This document shows, one piece after another, positions 1-7,353 of a DNA stretch of 14,684 bases. A program made the translations under genes and the position numbers. How positions within the stretch are numbered: position 1 is the stretch's first letter; every line of letters begins with the position of its first letter. The DNA lies in the NCBI GenBank assembly GCA_002371345.1, contig DFHY01000128.1, forward strand, positions 1-14,684, given 5' to 3'. The notes under the pieces were generated by a model. The model did no database searches. It was not told the origin of the DNA and saw only the letters and a list, made by a program, of their open reading frames with translations. Origin of the DNA: Lachnospiraceae bacterium UBA3711 (GTDB lineage: Bacteria; Bacillota; Clostridia; Lachnospirales; Lachnospiraceae).

Positions 1-257
1 CAGCCTGGGGATGCGTATGCGGAGTAAAGCATATGCGCCTTGACTGGGAGAATGAAGTCGAGGTAATCAAACAGGGAACAGCCGTACCCCTGTACATGCT
101 TCCCAATATGTTTGCGGTCATTGGCATGGTCGTTGCGGTGGTATTCCTTGGCATGCGTATCAATCACAGACTGACGACAATCGTGTGGATACTGGCAGTG
201 ACCATGCTTGCCGTCCTGAGCTACCTCAGGGTCATGGCGCTGGCAAGGGAGAAATGA
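1..257 (+). CDS. C-terminal end of a membrane protein, probably an ABC-2-type exporter permease (5' end outside window)
   Basis: The frame is open from the left edge (first full codon at 3), so this is the tail of a longer gene; an internal ATG at 33 is unlikely to be the true start. The visible 84 residues contain a short polar segment (LDWENEVEVIKQG) followed by two hydrophobic stretches (about MFAVIGMVVAVVFLGM and IVWILAVTMLAVLSYL) and end in a basic AREK tail. An LxWxNE...VKQ segment before the last two membrane helices is, from memory, typical of the C-terminus of clostridial multi-pass ABC-2 exporter permeases. That family call is inference. The stop TGA at 255-257 overlaps an ATG at 254, implying a translationally coupled downstream gene that is now broken. 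No terminator is visible after it. Confidence 0.55.
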   Translation, partial: AWGCVCGVKHMRLDWENEVEVIKQGTAVPLYMLPNMFAVIGMVVAVVFLGMRINHRLTTIVWILAVTMLAVLSYLRVMALAREK

Positions 258-301
258 ATGAGAATCGCATTGATCTTATTATGAGCTGCAAGAACCTCAT
301 T
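254..301 (+). pseudogene. Probable 5' stub of a truncated permease gene (MacB/FtsX-like N-terminus)
   Basis: An ATG at 254 overlaps the preceding stop in an ATGA arrangement, and AAGGGAG lies just upstream (245-251), though with only 2 nt spacing. It reads MNENRIDLIMSCKNLI, which resembles the cytoplasmic N-terminus of MacB/FtsX-type permeases (a short IDLI..S.KNL segment before a basic RRK cluster and the first membrane helix). After about codon 16 the frame turns into Pro/Arg/Gly-rich sequence with no membrane helix and stops at 380-382. That later part is antisense to the recombinase gene, whose stop codon occupies 297-299. The simplest reading is a gene cut off at about 297-300 by a rearrangement. 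It could instead be a chance short frame, because sixteen residues are weak evidence. Confidence 0.35.
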
Positions 302-1379
302 CCTCCCGCAGCTTCACGGCGCCGGCCGCGCGGCGGCGGCGCTGATCATCCATCGCAGCATAATGCTTCTTTGTCGTATTGACGTCCTTGTGTCCGAGAA
401 CATCCGCGACAAGATAGATATCGCCGGTCTCACGGTACAGAGCCGTGCCGTAAGTACTGCGCAGCTTGTGCGGGGTAATCTTCTTGCTGGTCGTGATCAT
501 TCTGGAATACTTCTTGACCATATTTTCAACGGCCTGGACACCCATACGCCGTTTCTGGGAAGAGAAGAAGAGAGCGTGCTCATGCCCCGGAAGCGGCGTT
601 ATTGCCTTTCTTTCTTCGATCCAGTTCAATAACGCTTTTTCAACTTCATCACCGAAATAGACAACCGATTCCGAGCCGCCTTTGCGCACTATGCGTATTC
701 CGTTGTTCCTGAAATCAACATCTTCAATGTCAAGACCGACACATTCACTAACACGGATACCGGTGCCGAGAAGCAGGGTGACGATAGCCAGGTCCCGCAA
801 TTTGGTCTTCTCATAATACAGCTTTTTCTGCCCGGTCAGCGACTCATCGCCATGCTCAATCAGGTCGAGAAGAGCCGCCGTTTCACCCTCATCCATGCGC
901 ACGATGGCATGCTCATGCAGCTTCGGCATATCTACAAGCAGCGTCGGGTTAGTCTTAATCATTTCACGCTTATAGTAGAAAGCATAGAAGCTTCTGAGCG
1001 CCGACATCTTACGCTTAAGACCGAACTCACCGTTTGTAAAAGAATTCTCCTTAGGAGTTCCGACAAGAGATTCATCCACACTATACACACTCAAAAATGA
1101 TTTGTATTCATCAATATCCGTCGCTGACAGATTATCCAGGATCGAAACATCCCATGAATGGATGTCAAGATCCCTGAGATGCGGATTATTCTCCTGAAGA
1201 TATCGAAAAAACGTCCGTATGTCATACGCGTAGGAAAGCCTTGTCCTTGATTCCTTAGACGATTCCTGCGCAAGAAAATACTGCTTGGCAAAAGGAGGAA
1301 AATCCTTCAGGACTTCACGCAGCTGAAGGATATTCTGGGTGTCGCGTTCACTGTGATATGTTTTTTTCTTGTCAGCCAT
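297..1379 (-). CDS. Tyrosine recombinase / phage-type integrase (XerC/D-like)
   Basis: A 360-residue site-specific recombinase that cuts and rejoins DNA through a 3'-phosphotyrosine intermediate. An N-terminal SAM-like core-binding domain (about residues 25-140, including RLSYAYDIRTFFRYL) precedes the catalytic domain. The catalytic residues are all visible: R209 (GTGIRVSE), K233 (VRKGG), H304 and R307 (HKLRSTYG), H330 (LGHKD) and nucleophile Y340 (KKHYAAM). An upstream ATG at 1421 is in frame, but ATG 1379 is preferred: GAGG lies 9 nt before it, and the 14-residue extension would read through the repeat array. The protein is longer than typical XerC/D (about 300 aa), with a basic tail (DDQRRRRAAGAVKLREE). 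The array at 1408-1787 starts 29 bp upstream, so the promoter and possibly the recombination sites lie there. The 3' end abuts a truncated permease. Whether it belongs to a mobile element or acts as a local switch cannot be decided from sequence. Confidence 0.92.
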   Translation of the reverse strand: MADKKKTYHSERDTQNILQLREVLKDFPPFAKQYFLAQESSKESRTRLSYAYDIRTFFRYLQENNPHLRDLDIHSWDVSILDNLSATDIDEYKSFLSVYSVDESLVGTPKENSFTNGEFGLKRKMSALRSFYAFYYKREMIKTNPTLLVDMPKLHEHAIVRMDEGETAALLDLIEHGDESLTGQKKLYYEKTKLRDLAIVTLLLGTGIRVSECVGLDIEDVDFRNNGIRIVRKGGSESVVYFGDEVEKALLNWIEERKAITPLPGHEHALFFSSQKRRMGVQAVENMVKKYSRMITTSKKITPHKLRSTYGTALYRETGDIYLVADVLGHKDVNTTKKHYAAMDDQRRRRAAGAVKLREE

Positions 1380-1461
1380 ATGATCAGACCTCATGAAGAT
1401 GCACAAAGCCATGTTTTTCAATAGATCCCATGAAAGTGTTCAAAAGACATTAAACCACAGG

Positions 1462-1745
1462 GGGATCGCCGGCGAGTTTTTTGAATAGATTGGTGAAGCA
1501 CATCAATCAATGGACAACTATAGGCAATCTATTAAAAAGAACCTCGCCATGTTTTTCAAATAGATCCCGTTGAATACCTTCACTAAGATATAAGTTTACG
1601 ACGGGATCGCCGGCGAGGTTTTTTGAATAGATTGCGTGAAGCACATCAATCAATGGACAACTACAGGCAATCTATTAAAAAGAACCTCGCCATGTTTTTC
1701 AAATAGATCCCGTTGAATACCTTCACTAAGATATAAGTTTACGAC
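1462..1745. repeat. Two tandem direct repeats, 141 bp and 143 bp
   Basis: Unit 1 runs 1462-1602 and unit 2 runs 1603-1745. They are nearly identical; the visible differences are GAG/GAGG near 1476, GATTGG/GATTGCG near 1492, and one T/C change (ACTATAGG versus ACTACAGG). Each unit carries a hairpin whose arms are GGCGAGGTTTTTTGAATAG and its imperfect complement ending in AACCTCGCC, around a loop of about 31 nt that begins GTGAAGCACATC. A second arm, TTTTTCAAATAGATCCC, follows. The units are adjacent with no spacer, so this is a recent tandem duplication or a copy-number-variable repeat. Confidence 0.9.
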
Positions 1746-1766
1746 GGGATCTATTTGAAAAACATG
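1691..1766. repeat. 23 bp perfect inverted repeat with 30 nt loop
   Basis: The arms 1691-1713 (starting CATGTTTTTCAAATAG) and 1744-1766 are exact reverse complements, separated by 1714-1743. The right arm is the distal end of the array, facing the end of the peptide-transport operon. There is no T-run directly after either arm, so it is not a typical intrinsic terminator, although it could still stop or stabilise transcripts from the operon ending at 1830. It could also flank an invertible 30 bp segment. Confidence 0.85.
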
Positions 1767-1829
1767 TGTTTTCTGTATAGATGCATGCTGGTATATTACT
1801 ATACTCCATCCGAATAATCAAGTATTACC

Positions 1830-2828
1830 TCATCTCACCGAACGAGTGTCAAATGCTTCCCGCAGACCGTCCGCAACAAGATTACAGGCAATCATAAGCA
1901 GAATGAGCACAATCATACTCGGGAACAGCTTGTACGGATGCAGGAGGCAGCTGTCAAAGCCGCTTGAAATCAGGCTGCCCAGTGAACAACTGCCAATCGG
2001 CAGTCCCAGACCGACGAAACTGAGGAACGTTTCCAGGAATATCGCACTCGGGATCGATACCATGATTTCTGTTATAAGCGCTCCTGTGATGTTCGGCAGA
2101 ATCTCCTTGAAGAGAATGAAGAACCTTCCGGCCCCCAGCGTCCGGGAAGCCAGGACAAATTCTTCCTCCTTCAATTTGAGAACCTGAGTTCTTGCGATGA
2201 TACTCATTTCCATCCATCCGGTAAGCATGAGCGCAAATATAATAGTCCCTATACCTGGCTTGAGAACCAGCATCAGCAGCGTCACAACAACCAGAGTAGG
2301 GATACTTCCGGCTATATCTATAATCTGCTGCATGCACAGGTCTACTTTCCCACCGAAATAACCGGAAATCATACCATAATTGATTCCGATCACCAGGTCG
2401 ATGAGCGCCGCGGCAAGCGCGATAAGAACTGACACCCGCAGTCCCTGGAAGCATCTGGAAAACAGATCCCGCCCCAGTTCATCCGTGCCAAAGTAATAAT
2501 AAGTATCCGTCAGGCCAAGCTGCTCGTAGCGGTTGACCCTGATACTGCCATTCGTGCCAGGAAGGTTTTCCTCACCGGACAGAATACCGGGAATGCGGGG
2601 TGCCATGTTAGCCCTGTCAAGGTGCTGCTCCGAATAATTCCACCCGCTCAGATGCGGCCCTATTATGCTCATAATAATAAGAAGACACAGAAGAACCAGG
2701 CCGAACACGTTGCTCTTACGGGCGAAAAAACGTTTTACTCCTGCCTTGAAAAAACTGTCTCCCGCAAAACTCCGGTCGATGACCAGACTCTCTGCCTGAT
2801 GGACATGAAATTGAAAGTCATTGTTCAT
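1830..2828 (-). CDS. Oligopeptide/dipeptide ABC importer, inner-membrane permease (OppC/DppC type)
   Basis: A 332-residue permease, the second membrane subunit of a peptide uptake transporter. A soluble N-terminus is followed by a first helix (about residues 41-57, the OppC_N region). The family hallmark FGTDELGRDLFSR is at residues 113-125. Five further helices follow, with the EAA loop that contacts the ATPases at about 221-246 (ASRTLGAGRFFILFKEILPN). The start ATG at 2828 overlaps the stop of the preceding permease (ATGA) and is preceded by GGAGG with good spacing. It is the last gene of the five-gene operon. The region after its stop shows no classical terminator before the repeat array. 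Peptide substrate is inferred from family; nickel or other oligomer transport by this family is possible. Confidence 0.92.
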   Translation of the reverse strand: MNNDFQFHVHQAESLVIDRSFAGDSFFKAGVKRFFARKSNVFGLVLLCLLIIMSIIGPHLSGWNYSEQHLDRANMAPRIPGILSGEENLPGTNGSIRVNRYEQLGLTDTYYYFGTDELGRDLFSRCFQGLRVSVLIALAAALIDLVIGINYGMISGYFGGKVDLCMQQIIDIAGSIPTLVVVTLLMLVLKPGIGTIIFALMLTGWMEMSIIARTQVLKLKEEEFVLASRTLGAGRFFILFKEILPNITGALITEIMVSIPSAIFLETFLSFVGLGLPIGSCSLGSLISSGFDSCLLHPYKLFPSMIVLILLMIACNLVADGLREAFDTRSVR

Positions 2829-3757
2829 CTTTCACCTCCCAATCTCACCCTCGGATCTATGATTCCATAGAGGATGTCCAGAATCAGACGGGCGACAACA
2901 TAGATCGCCGCGTACATAAAACTCAGAGTGATGACAACATTATAGTCATTAGCTGAAATAGCGCTTGACAGCAGAAATCCTATGCCGGGAATAGAAAATA
3001 TCTGCTCTGTTACCAGGGATCCTGTCAGAAGCCCTACCAGCAGCAGCGTCATCACCGTAATAACCTGCATGATGGAATTGCGAATCACATAGTGAAAAAG
3101 AATCGTTCTGCCTGACATACCCTGGCTGCGGGCAAACATAACGTAATCGGACTTCAGGACGGAAACCGCTTCGTCTCTTGTAAATCGCGCTATCACGCTC
3201 ATCACCATCACGGACAGGGCCAGCACGGGCATTATGCCGGACAGGACAGGATTGCGGAAATCATAGAGAAGCGGCAGCCACTTAAGCCTGAAGCCCACGA
3301 AATAACTGAGCGCGATCGCAATAATATACGACGGAACTGAGATCCCTATGACAGACAGGATCATGCACACGATGTCAGCGGCTTTCCCCTGATGAAAAGC
3401 GGCAAGGAATCCGACTATAAGACCTGCTGCGCTTCCAAGCAGCATCGCGCTTATGCCAATCAGCAGAGAAACCGGCAGCCTGGACCGGATCAGAGTAAGC
3501 ACAGGCGTGTTCACCGACAGGCTGTAGCTGACTCCGAAATCTCCCTTGAACATATTTCCGAGATATATAAAGAATCTCTGAAGGACCGGTTTGTCCAGCC
3601 CATAGGACTGAATCAGAATCTCCTTCTGCTCCGGTGTCAGCTTAGGATTGTTGAACGGAGACCCAGGCATAAGGTTCATAAGCAGAAACAGTATGAATAT
3701 GATAAGCAGCAATGTGACGACCGATAATACAAGTTTTTTAATAATATATTTTTTCAC
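2825..3757 (-). CDS. Oligopeptide/dipeptide ABC importer, inner-membrane permease (OppB/DppB type)
   Basis: A 310-residue membrane subunit that pairs with the downstream OppC-type protein to form the translocation channel. Family signatures are the first helix at about residues 8-29 ending in LMPGSPF, then YGLDKPVLQRF at about 52-63 and GDFGVSYS at about 72-79. The EAA loop (FARSQGMSGRTILFHYVIRN) lies near residues 208-227. It starts with GTG at 3757, not ATG; the GTGA overlaps the stop of the binding-protein gene, implying translational coupling. A GAGAG about 8 nt upstream can serve as ribosome binding site. Confidence 0.92.
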   Translation of the reverse strand: MKKYIIKKLVLSVVTLLLIIFILFLLMNLMPGSPFNNPKLTPEQKEILIQSYGLDKPVLQRFFIYLGNMFKGDFGVSYSLSVNTPVLTLIRSRLPVSLLIGISAMLLGSAAGLIVGFLAAFHQGKAADIVCMILSVIGISVPSYIIAIALSYFVGFRLKWLPLLYDFRNPVLSGIMPVLALSVMVMSVIARFTRDEAVSVLKSDYVMFARSQGMSGRTILFHYVIRNSIMQVITVMTLLLVGLLTGSLVTEQIFSIPGIGFLLSSAISANDYNVVITLSFMYAAIYVVARLILDILYGIIDPRVRLGGER

Positions 3758-5376
3758 GGCGTACTCTCTTTCTGCGCGAATGTAAGATCAAGATGCATGC
3801 CTGTAAAATCAATACCTACATGCTTCACACGCTCGCTGATCATAAAAGATCCTCCGGAGGAATATACCGGTATCACCCCCGCGTCATCCAGCATAATTAT
3901 GTCTTCCGCCTGGCGCAGCAGTTTGAATCGCCTCCCTGGATCCGGCTCCAGCGACGCTTTTTCCAGAAGACTGTCATACCTGTCATTACTATACTTAGAG
4001 TTATTCACTGAAGACGCGCCGGAAAACAGTTCCAGAAAAGCGTTCGGATCAGGGTAATCCGCGCCCCATCCGAAACATGCCAGCTCAAAGTCCTGTTTAT
4101 TGAGCATCGACAGGTATTGGGGAAAAGTAACAAGACGAGGCTTTATCGTGAAAGACGGCAGCGCTCTCTCCCACTGATCCTTCAAAATCTCCACGAACTT
4201 TAATGAGGATGATGGCGTCACCAGCTCAAGAGTCAGCGATTTGGCAGACAGCTCCTCCAGTCCTTTCTTCCAGTATTCTCTTGCCTTTTCAGGATCATAA
4301 CCGCAGATCTCTTTATACCGGTCCGGATCCTTTATATATTCCTCACCGTCAGGTCCGGAATAACCGTCAGGAACGATGCCGCCCAGCACAGAAGCCCCGC
4401 AGTTGTACATCACACCGCTGACAATAGAATCCCGGTCTATCGCCAGACTTAGCGCGATGCGGATATTTCGGTTCTGCCAGGCACTGCAGCTTTCATTATT
4501 TCCGATTATATATAATGTTGTACCGCCCGCACAGCTGAAAATGTTTGGATCTTCTTTAGAGAGGACAGCGTATTCTCCTCCGATCGGGATCACATCCGCC
4601 ACTTTGGACTGGTAGCACATCATCGCCTGCTGCAGATTCGACAGTTCTCTTATTGTCAGGCCTGATAGTTTTACACGATCTGCGTCGACGTATTCCGGAT
4701 TCTTCGTGTAATGCACCTGAATCGTAAGAGGCTCATAACGGTCTACGATATACGGACCGCTGGAGAGCAGTGTTTCAGGACTGGTTGCATATTCTCTCCC
4801 GCACTGCATTACAAAGCTCCGGCTGCATGGAGAACATGGAGCCATTGTAAGAATATTCATCAGGTAAGCGCATGGCTGCTCCAGCTGCATGATCAGGGTG
4901 CTGTCATCCTGCGCGTAAGTCCCAAGCTCTTCAACGGCAAGCTTTCCGTTGTTTATCTCCTTAGCGTTTTTCAGGTGGCATAATTCGTCGAAAAGATACA
5001 CACAGCCGCTTGCAGTTACGGGATCGACTATACGGCGAAACGTGTACACAAAGTCTTCAGCTGTAATATCTTCTCCATTACTATAGTGCAGTCCATCACG
5101 CAGTTTAAAGGTATATACACAGCCATCCTCCGACACTTCATAGCTTTCTGCCAGCTCAGGAACTATTTTTTTATCTTCATCATATCGGAAAAGTCTGCCG
5201 CTTATCGGGCTTAAATACTGTGCGGAGGCACTGTCAGATGCAAGCTGGGCGTCCATAGTAGTGGGATTGCCATTCAGCATGATATTCAGTTCCTCACCGT
5301 CATCACCTTTTTCCCGGGCACCGCATCCGCATGCCAGAAGCAGGACAGGCAATAATACAAACAGAAGCTTTCTCAT
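3754..5376 (-). CDS. Oligopeptide/dipeptide ABC importer, substrate-binding lipoprotein (OppA/DppA, SBP_bac_5)
   Basis: A 540-residue extracellular solute receptor anchored by lipid. The N-terminus MRKLLFVLLPVLLLACGC is a lipoprotein signal peptide with lipobox LLAC (Cys16 as lipidated residue). The mature part has SBP_bac_5 features: NPTTMDAQLASDS near its start, YEVSEDGCVYTFKLRDGLHYSNG, FVYTFRRIVDP, NIRIALSLAIDRDSIV and WGADYPDPNAFLELFSG. An in-frame ATG at 5391 would add five residues (MGGGK), but those glycine codons form the GGGGGG ribosome binding site for ATG 5376, which overlaps the upstream ATPase stop as ATGA. The start 5376 is therefore preferred. Its place in mid-operon, after the ATPases, is less usual than a leading position. 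The ligand cannot be read from sequence. Confidence 0.93.
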   Translation of the reverse strand: MRKLLFVLLPVLLLACGCGAREKGDDGEELNIMLNGNPTTMDAQLASDSASAQYLSPISGRLFRYDEDKKIVPELAESYEVSEDGCVYTFKLRDGLHYSNGEDITAEDFVYTFRRIVDPVTASGCVYLFDELCHLKNAKEINNGKLAVEELGTYAQDDSTLIMQLEQPCAYLMNILTMAPCSPCSRSFVMQCGREYATSPETLLSSGPYIVDRYEPLTIQVHYTKNPEYVDADRVKLSGLTIRELSNLQQAMMCYQSKVADVIPIGGEYAVLSKEDPNIFSCAGGTTLYIIGNNESCSAWQNRNIRIALSLAIDRDSIVSGVMYNCGASVLGGIVPDGYSGPDGEEYIKDPDRYKEICGYDPEKAREYWKKGLEELSAKSLTLELVTPSSSLKFVEILKDQWERALPSFTIKPRLVTFPQYLSMLNKQDFELACFGWGADYPDPNAFLELFSGASSVNNSKYSNDRYDSLLEKASLEPDPGRRFKLLRQAEDIIMLDDAGVIPVYSSGGSFMISERVKHVGIDFTGMHLDLTFAQKESTP

Positions 5377-6287
5377 TTTCCCGCCCCCCATTTAACATAT
5401 TCATCATCTGTGCATAAGACCAGATGACTGCTGCTCTCTCCCACCGTGTGCCAGGTTCCGTTTTCATAGACAATCCCTGAAGTTTCATAGTCATAATGCT
5501 CCTCAGGGTGTAGCTGAACGATCGGATTCGGCGAAGGGATGGATGAGAGAAGATTCCGCGTATAAGGGTGTACCGGATGCCCAAACAGCTCATCCGGTTT
5601 CCCCGTCTCCAGAAGGAAGCCGCGATGAAGAACTCCTATCCGGTCGGACAGATATCTGACCATGGACAGGTCATGGGAAATGAACAGGAAAGATGTTCCT
5701 GTCTCTCTCTGGATATTCCGGATGAGGTTCACGATCTGAGCCTGGATCGACGCGTCCAGAGCAGCTATACATTCGTCCGCGATAATCAGGCGCGGATTCA
5801 TAATCAGAGCCCGCGCAATGCCGACTCTCTGGCGCTGGCCTCCGGAAAACTGAGCCGGATAACGATTCGCCTGATCACGGGAAAGGCCGACTCTCTCCAG
5901 AATTGAACCTATCAGCTCATCGCGCTCTTCCCTGCTTTTATACAGCTTATGGATATCCAGCCCCGCCCCGACAATATCCCCGACCTTCTTGCGCGGGTTA
6001 AGTGAGGCCATAGGATCCTGGAATATCATCTGAATCTCGCGGCGCATCTCGCCAGGCTCCATGATCTCTCCCTGAAAACGGATACTCCCTCCGCAAGGCT
6101 TATACAATCCTATGATGCATCTGCCTATCGTGGATTTTCCTGATCCTGACTCTCCGACAAGCCCGAAGGTTTCTCCTTCTCCTATCTCAAAGCTGACATT
6201 GTGAATGACTGTGTTCTGCCGCCCCCTGGGTCCGAACTTCATTGTAAGTCCTTCCACTTTGAGAAGCGTCTTCTTCTCATCTGACAT
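5373..6287 (-). CDS. Oligopeptide/dipeptide ABC importer, ATP-binding protein (OppF/DppF type)
   Basis: A 304-residue cytoplasmic ATPase that powers the peptide importer as a heterodimer with the preceding ATPase. Walker A GESGSGKS is at residues 45-52, Q-loop IFQDP at about 88-92, ABC signature SGGQRQR at 148-154, Walker B LIIADE at 167-172 and the switch His at 205 (SHDLS). A C-terminal extension with HPVHPYTRNLLSSIP is the oligo_HPY segment typical of peptide-importer ATPases. The residues after the catalytic Glu read DECIAALD instead of the usual DEPTSALD, so Cys replaces the common Pro; catalytic residues are intact. The start overlaps the previous gene by 11 bp, and GAGG lies 9 nt upstream. 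Confidence 0.93.
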   Translation of the reverse strand: MSDEKKTLLKVEGLTMKFGPRGRQNTVIHNVSFEIGEGETFGLVGESGSGKSTIGRCIIGLYKPCGGSIRFQGEIMEPGEMRREIQMIFQDPMASLNPRKKVGDIVGAGLDIHKLYKSREERDELIGSILERVGLSRDQANRYPAQFSGGQRQRVGIARALIMNPRLIIADECIAALDASIQAQIVNLIRNIQRETGTSFLFISHDLSMVRYLSDRIGVLHRGFLLETGKPDELFGHPVHPYTRNLLSSIPSPNPIVQLHPEEHYDYETSGIVYENGTWHTVGESSSHLVLCTDDEYVKWGAGK

Positions 6288-7353
6288 ACTCCGAGGCCTC
6301 CCTCTTCATCTTTTCGATACGCTCATTCAGCTCTCTGGGCCGCTCAACCTTTGGCGCTCTCTCATCAAGAAGCCAGGTTGCGGCAGCATGTGTTTCGGAA
6401 ATGGGAAACATCGGAGGCTCTTCCTTGAAGTCAATCTCCAGAGCATAGGGGTTGCGCGGAGCAAATGCGTCTCCAACCGGTTCCTCTGAAAGAACCGGCG
6501 GAGTACCCGGTATCGAATACAGCTCATCTGAACTCTCACCGTCAGGAATAGCGGAAAGAAGCCCCCATGTGTAAGGATGGCGCGGGTCATAGAAAACGTC
6601 GAAAATCGTACCTGTCTCAATGATCTTGCCGGCATACATTACATTTACATAATCTGCTACACGTGCCACAACACCAAGATTATGTGTGATATAGATCACC
6701 GACAGAGAACGTTTTTGCTGCAGGCTTATAATCAGGTCCAGAATCCTGTCCTGTATGGTTACATCCAGGGCTGTCGTCGGTTCGTCGCATATAAGGAGGC
6801 TGGGATTGCACGACAGCGCGATTGCGATAACGATACGCTGCCGCATCCCTCCGGAAAACTCATGCGGATACTGGCGCATCCTGCGAACCGGATCAGTTAT
6901 GCCTACCTCCTCAAGCAGCTCAACGGCACGCCCTGACGCCTCGCTGCGGCTTATATTCTCATGGGACCTGATCGCTGATATCAGCTGATTGCCTATAGAC
7001 ATGGTGGGATTGAGTGAGGTCATGGGATCCTGGAACACCATAGCGATGCTTCTGCCCCTTATATTATCCCTCAGCCATCCGGTATCCGCCTTCAGCAGGT
7101 CAACCGGCTCAGATCCGGACTCCATCCTGTACAGTACACTGCCGCCATTAATCACCGCATTGTCGGGCAGGATACCCATAGCCGCCTTCATTGTCACTGA
7201 CTTTCCTGATCCGGATTCACCAACTATCGCCATCGTCTCGCCGCGGCGCATCGTCATATTAACGCCGCGGATCGCGTGTATGGTCTCTCCTGATGAGCGG
7301 AAGCTGATATCCAGGTCCTTTATCTCCAGTATGACCTCAGCAGTATCTGACAT
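6277..7353 (-). CDS. Oligopeptide/dipeptide ABC importer, ATP-binding protein (OppD/DppD type)
   Basis: A 358-residue ATPase and the first gene of the peptide-importer operon. Walker A GESGSGKS is at residues 45-52, Q-loop VFQDP at about 106-110, signature SGGMRQR at 167-173, Walker B LLICDE at 186-191 followed by PTTALD, and switch His 224 (THNLG). The C-terminus has the oligo_HPY segment DPRHPYTWGLLSAIP, but I do not see the iron-sulfur cysteine cluster some OppD proteins carry. An in-frame ATG at 7383 is possible, but ATG 7353 has GGAGG (7361-7365) at 7 nt spacing and is preferred. The 116 bp upstream show no convincing promoter, so read-through from the sugar operon is possible. Confidence 0.93.
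   Translation of the reverse strand: MSDTAEVILEIKDLDISFRSSGETIHAIRGVNMTMRRGETMAIVGESGSGKSVTMKAAMGILPDNAVINGGSVLYRMESGSEPVDLLKADTGWLRDNIRGRSIAMVFQDPMTSLNPTMSIGNQLISAIRSHENISRSEASGRAVELLEEVGITDPVRRMRQYPHEFSGGMRQRIVIAIALSCNPSLLICDEPTTALDVTIQDRILDLIISLQQKRSLSVIYITHNLGVVARVADYVNVMYAGKIIETGTIFDVFYDPRHPYTWGLLSAIPDGESSDELYSIPGTPPVLSEEPVGDAFAPRNPYALEIDFKEEPPMFPISETHAAATWLLDERAPKVERPRELNERIEKMKREASEYVR

Larger units (their letters stand above)
1408..1787. repeat. Palindromic repeat array upstream of the recombinase gene
   Basis: The 450 bp between the recombinase start and the peptide-transport operon hold no gene but contain a dense repeat array. A motif close to TTTTT(C/TG)AA(A)TAGAT occurs forward at 1414-1429, 1477-1493, 1552-1568, 1619-1635 and 1695-1711, and inverted at about 1525-1541, 1668-1684 and 1746-1762. 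A degenerate forward copy (TTTTCTGTATAGAT) is at 1769-1782. The outermost good copies (1410-1429 and 1746-1766) are near-identical inverted repeats differing by one base indel, giving a 357 bp block with MITE-like ends. No clear target-site duplication is seen, although both ends carry CATG. Possible roles are recombinase binding sites, a short non-autonomous element, or a structured transcript. I favour recombination sites because of position alone. Confidence 0.8.

Noticed and set aside
1380..1421. N-terminal extension of the recombinase from an ATG at 1421
   Set aside because: The extension reads through the repeat array, and the ATG at 1379 has a GAGG at proper spacing.
1712..1718. GTTGAAT next to a hairpin arm, matching the integron attC core pattern GTTRRRY
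   Set aside because: No matching RYYYAAC partner was found in the repeat, and the recombinase shows no recognisable integron-integrase insert; a 7-mer match is expected by chance.
1462..1745. Repeat units considered as a CRISPR array
   Set aside because: The units are contiguous 141/143 bp copies with no unique spacers, and there are no cas genes.
1954..2454. 166-codon open frame within the OppC-type permease gene, same strand but shifted frame
   Set aside because: It is a shadow of the permease gene; the composition is Arg/Ser/Tyr-rich with no family resemblance.
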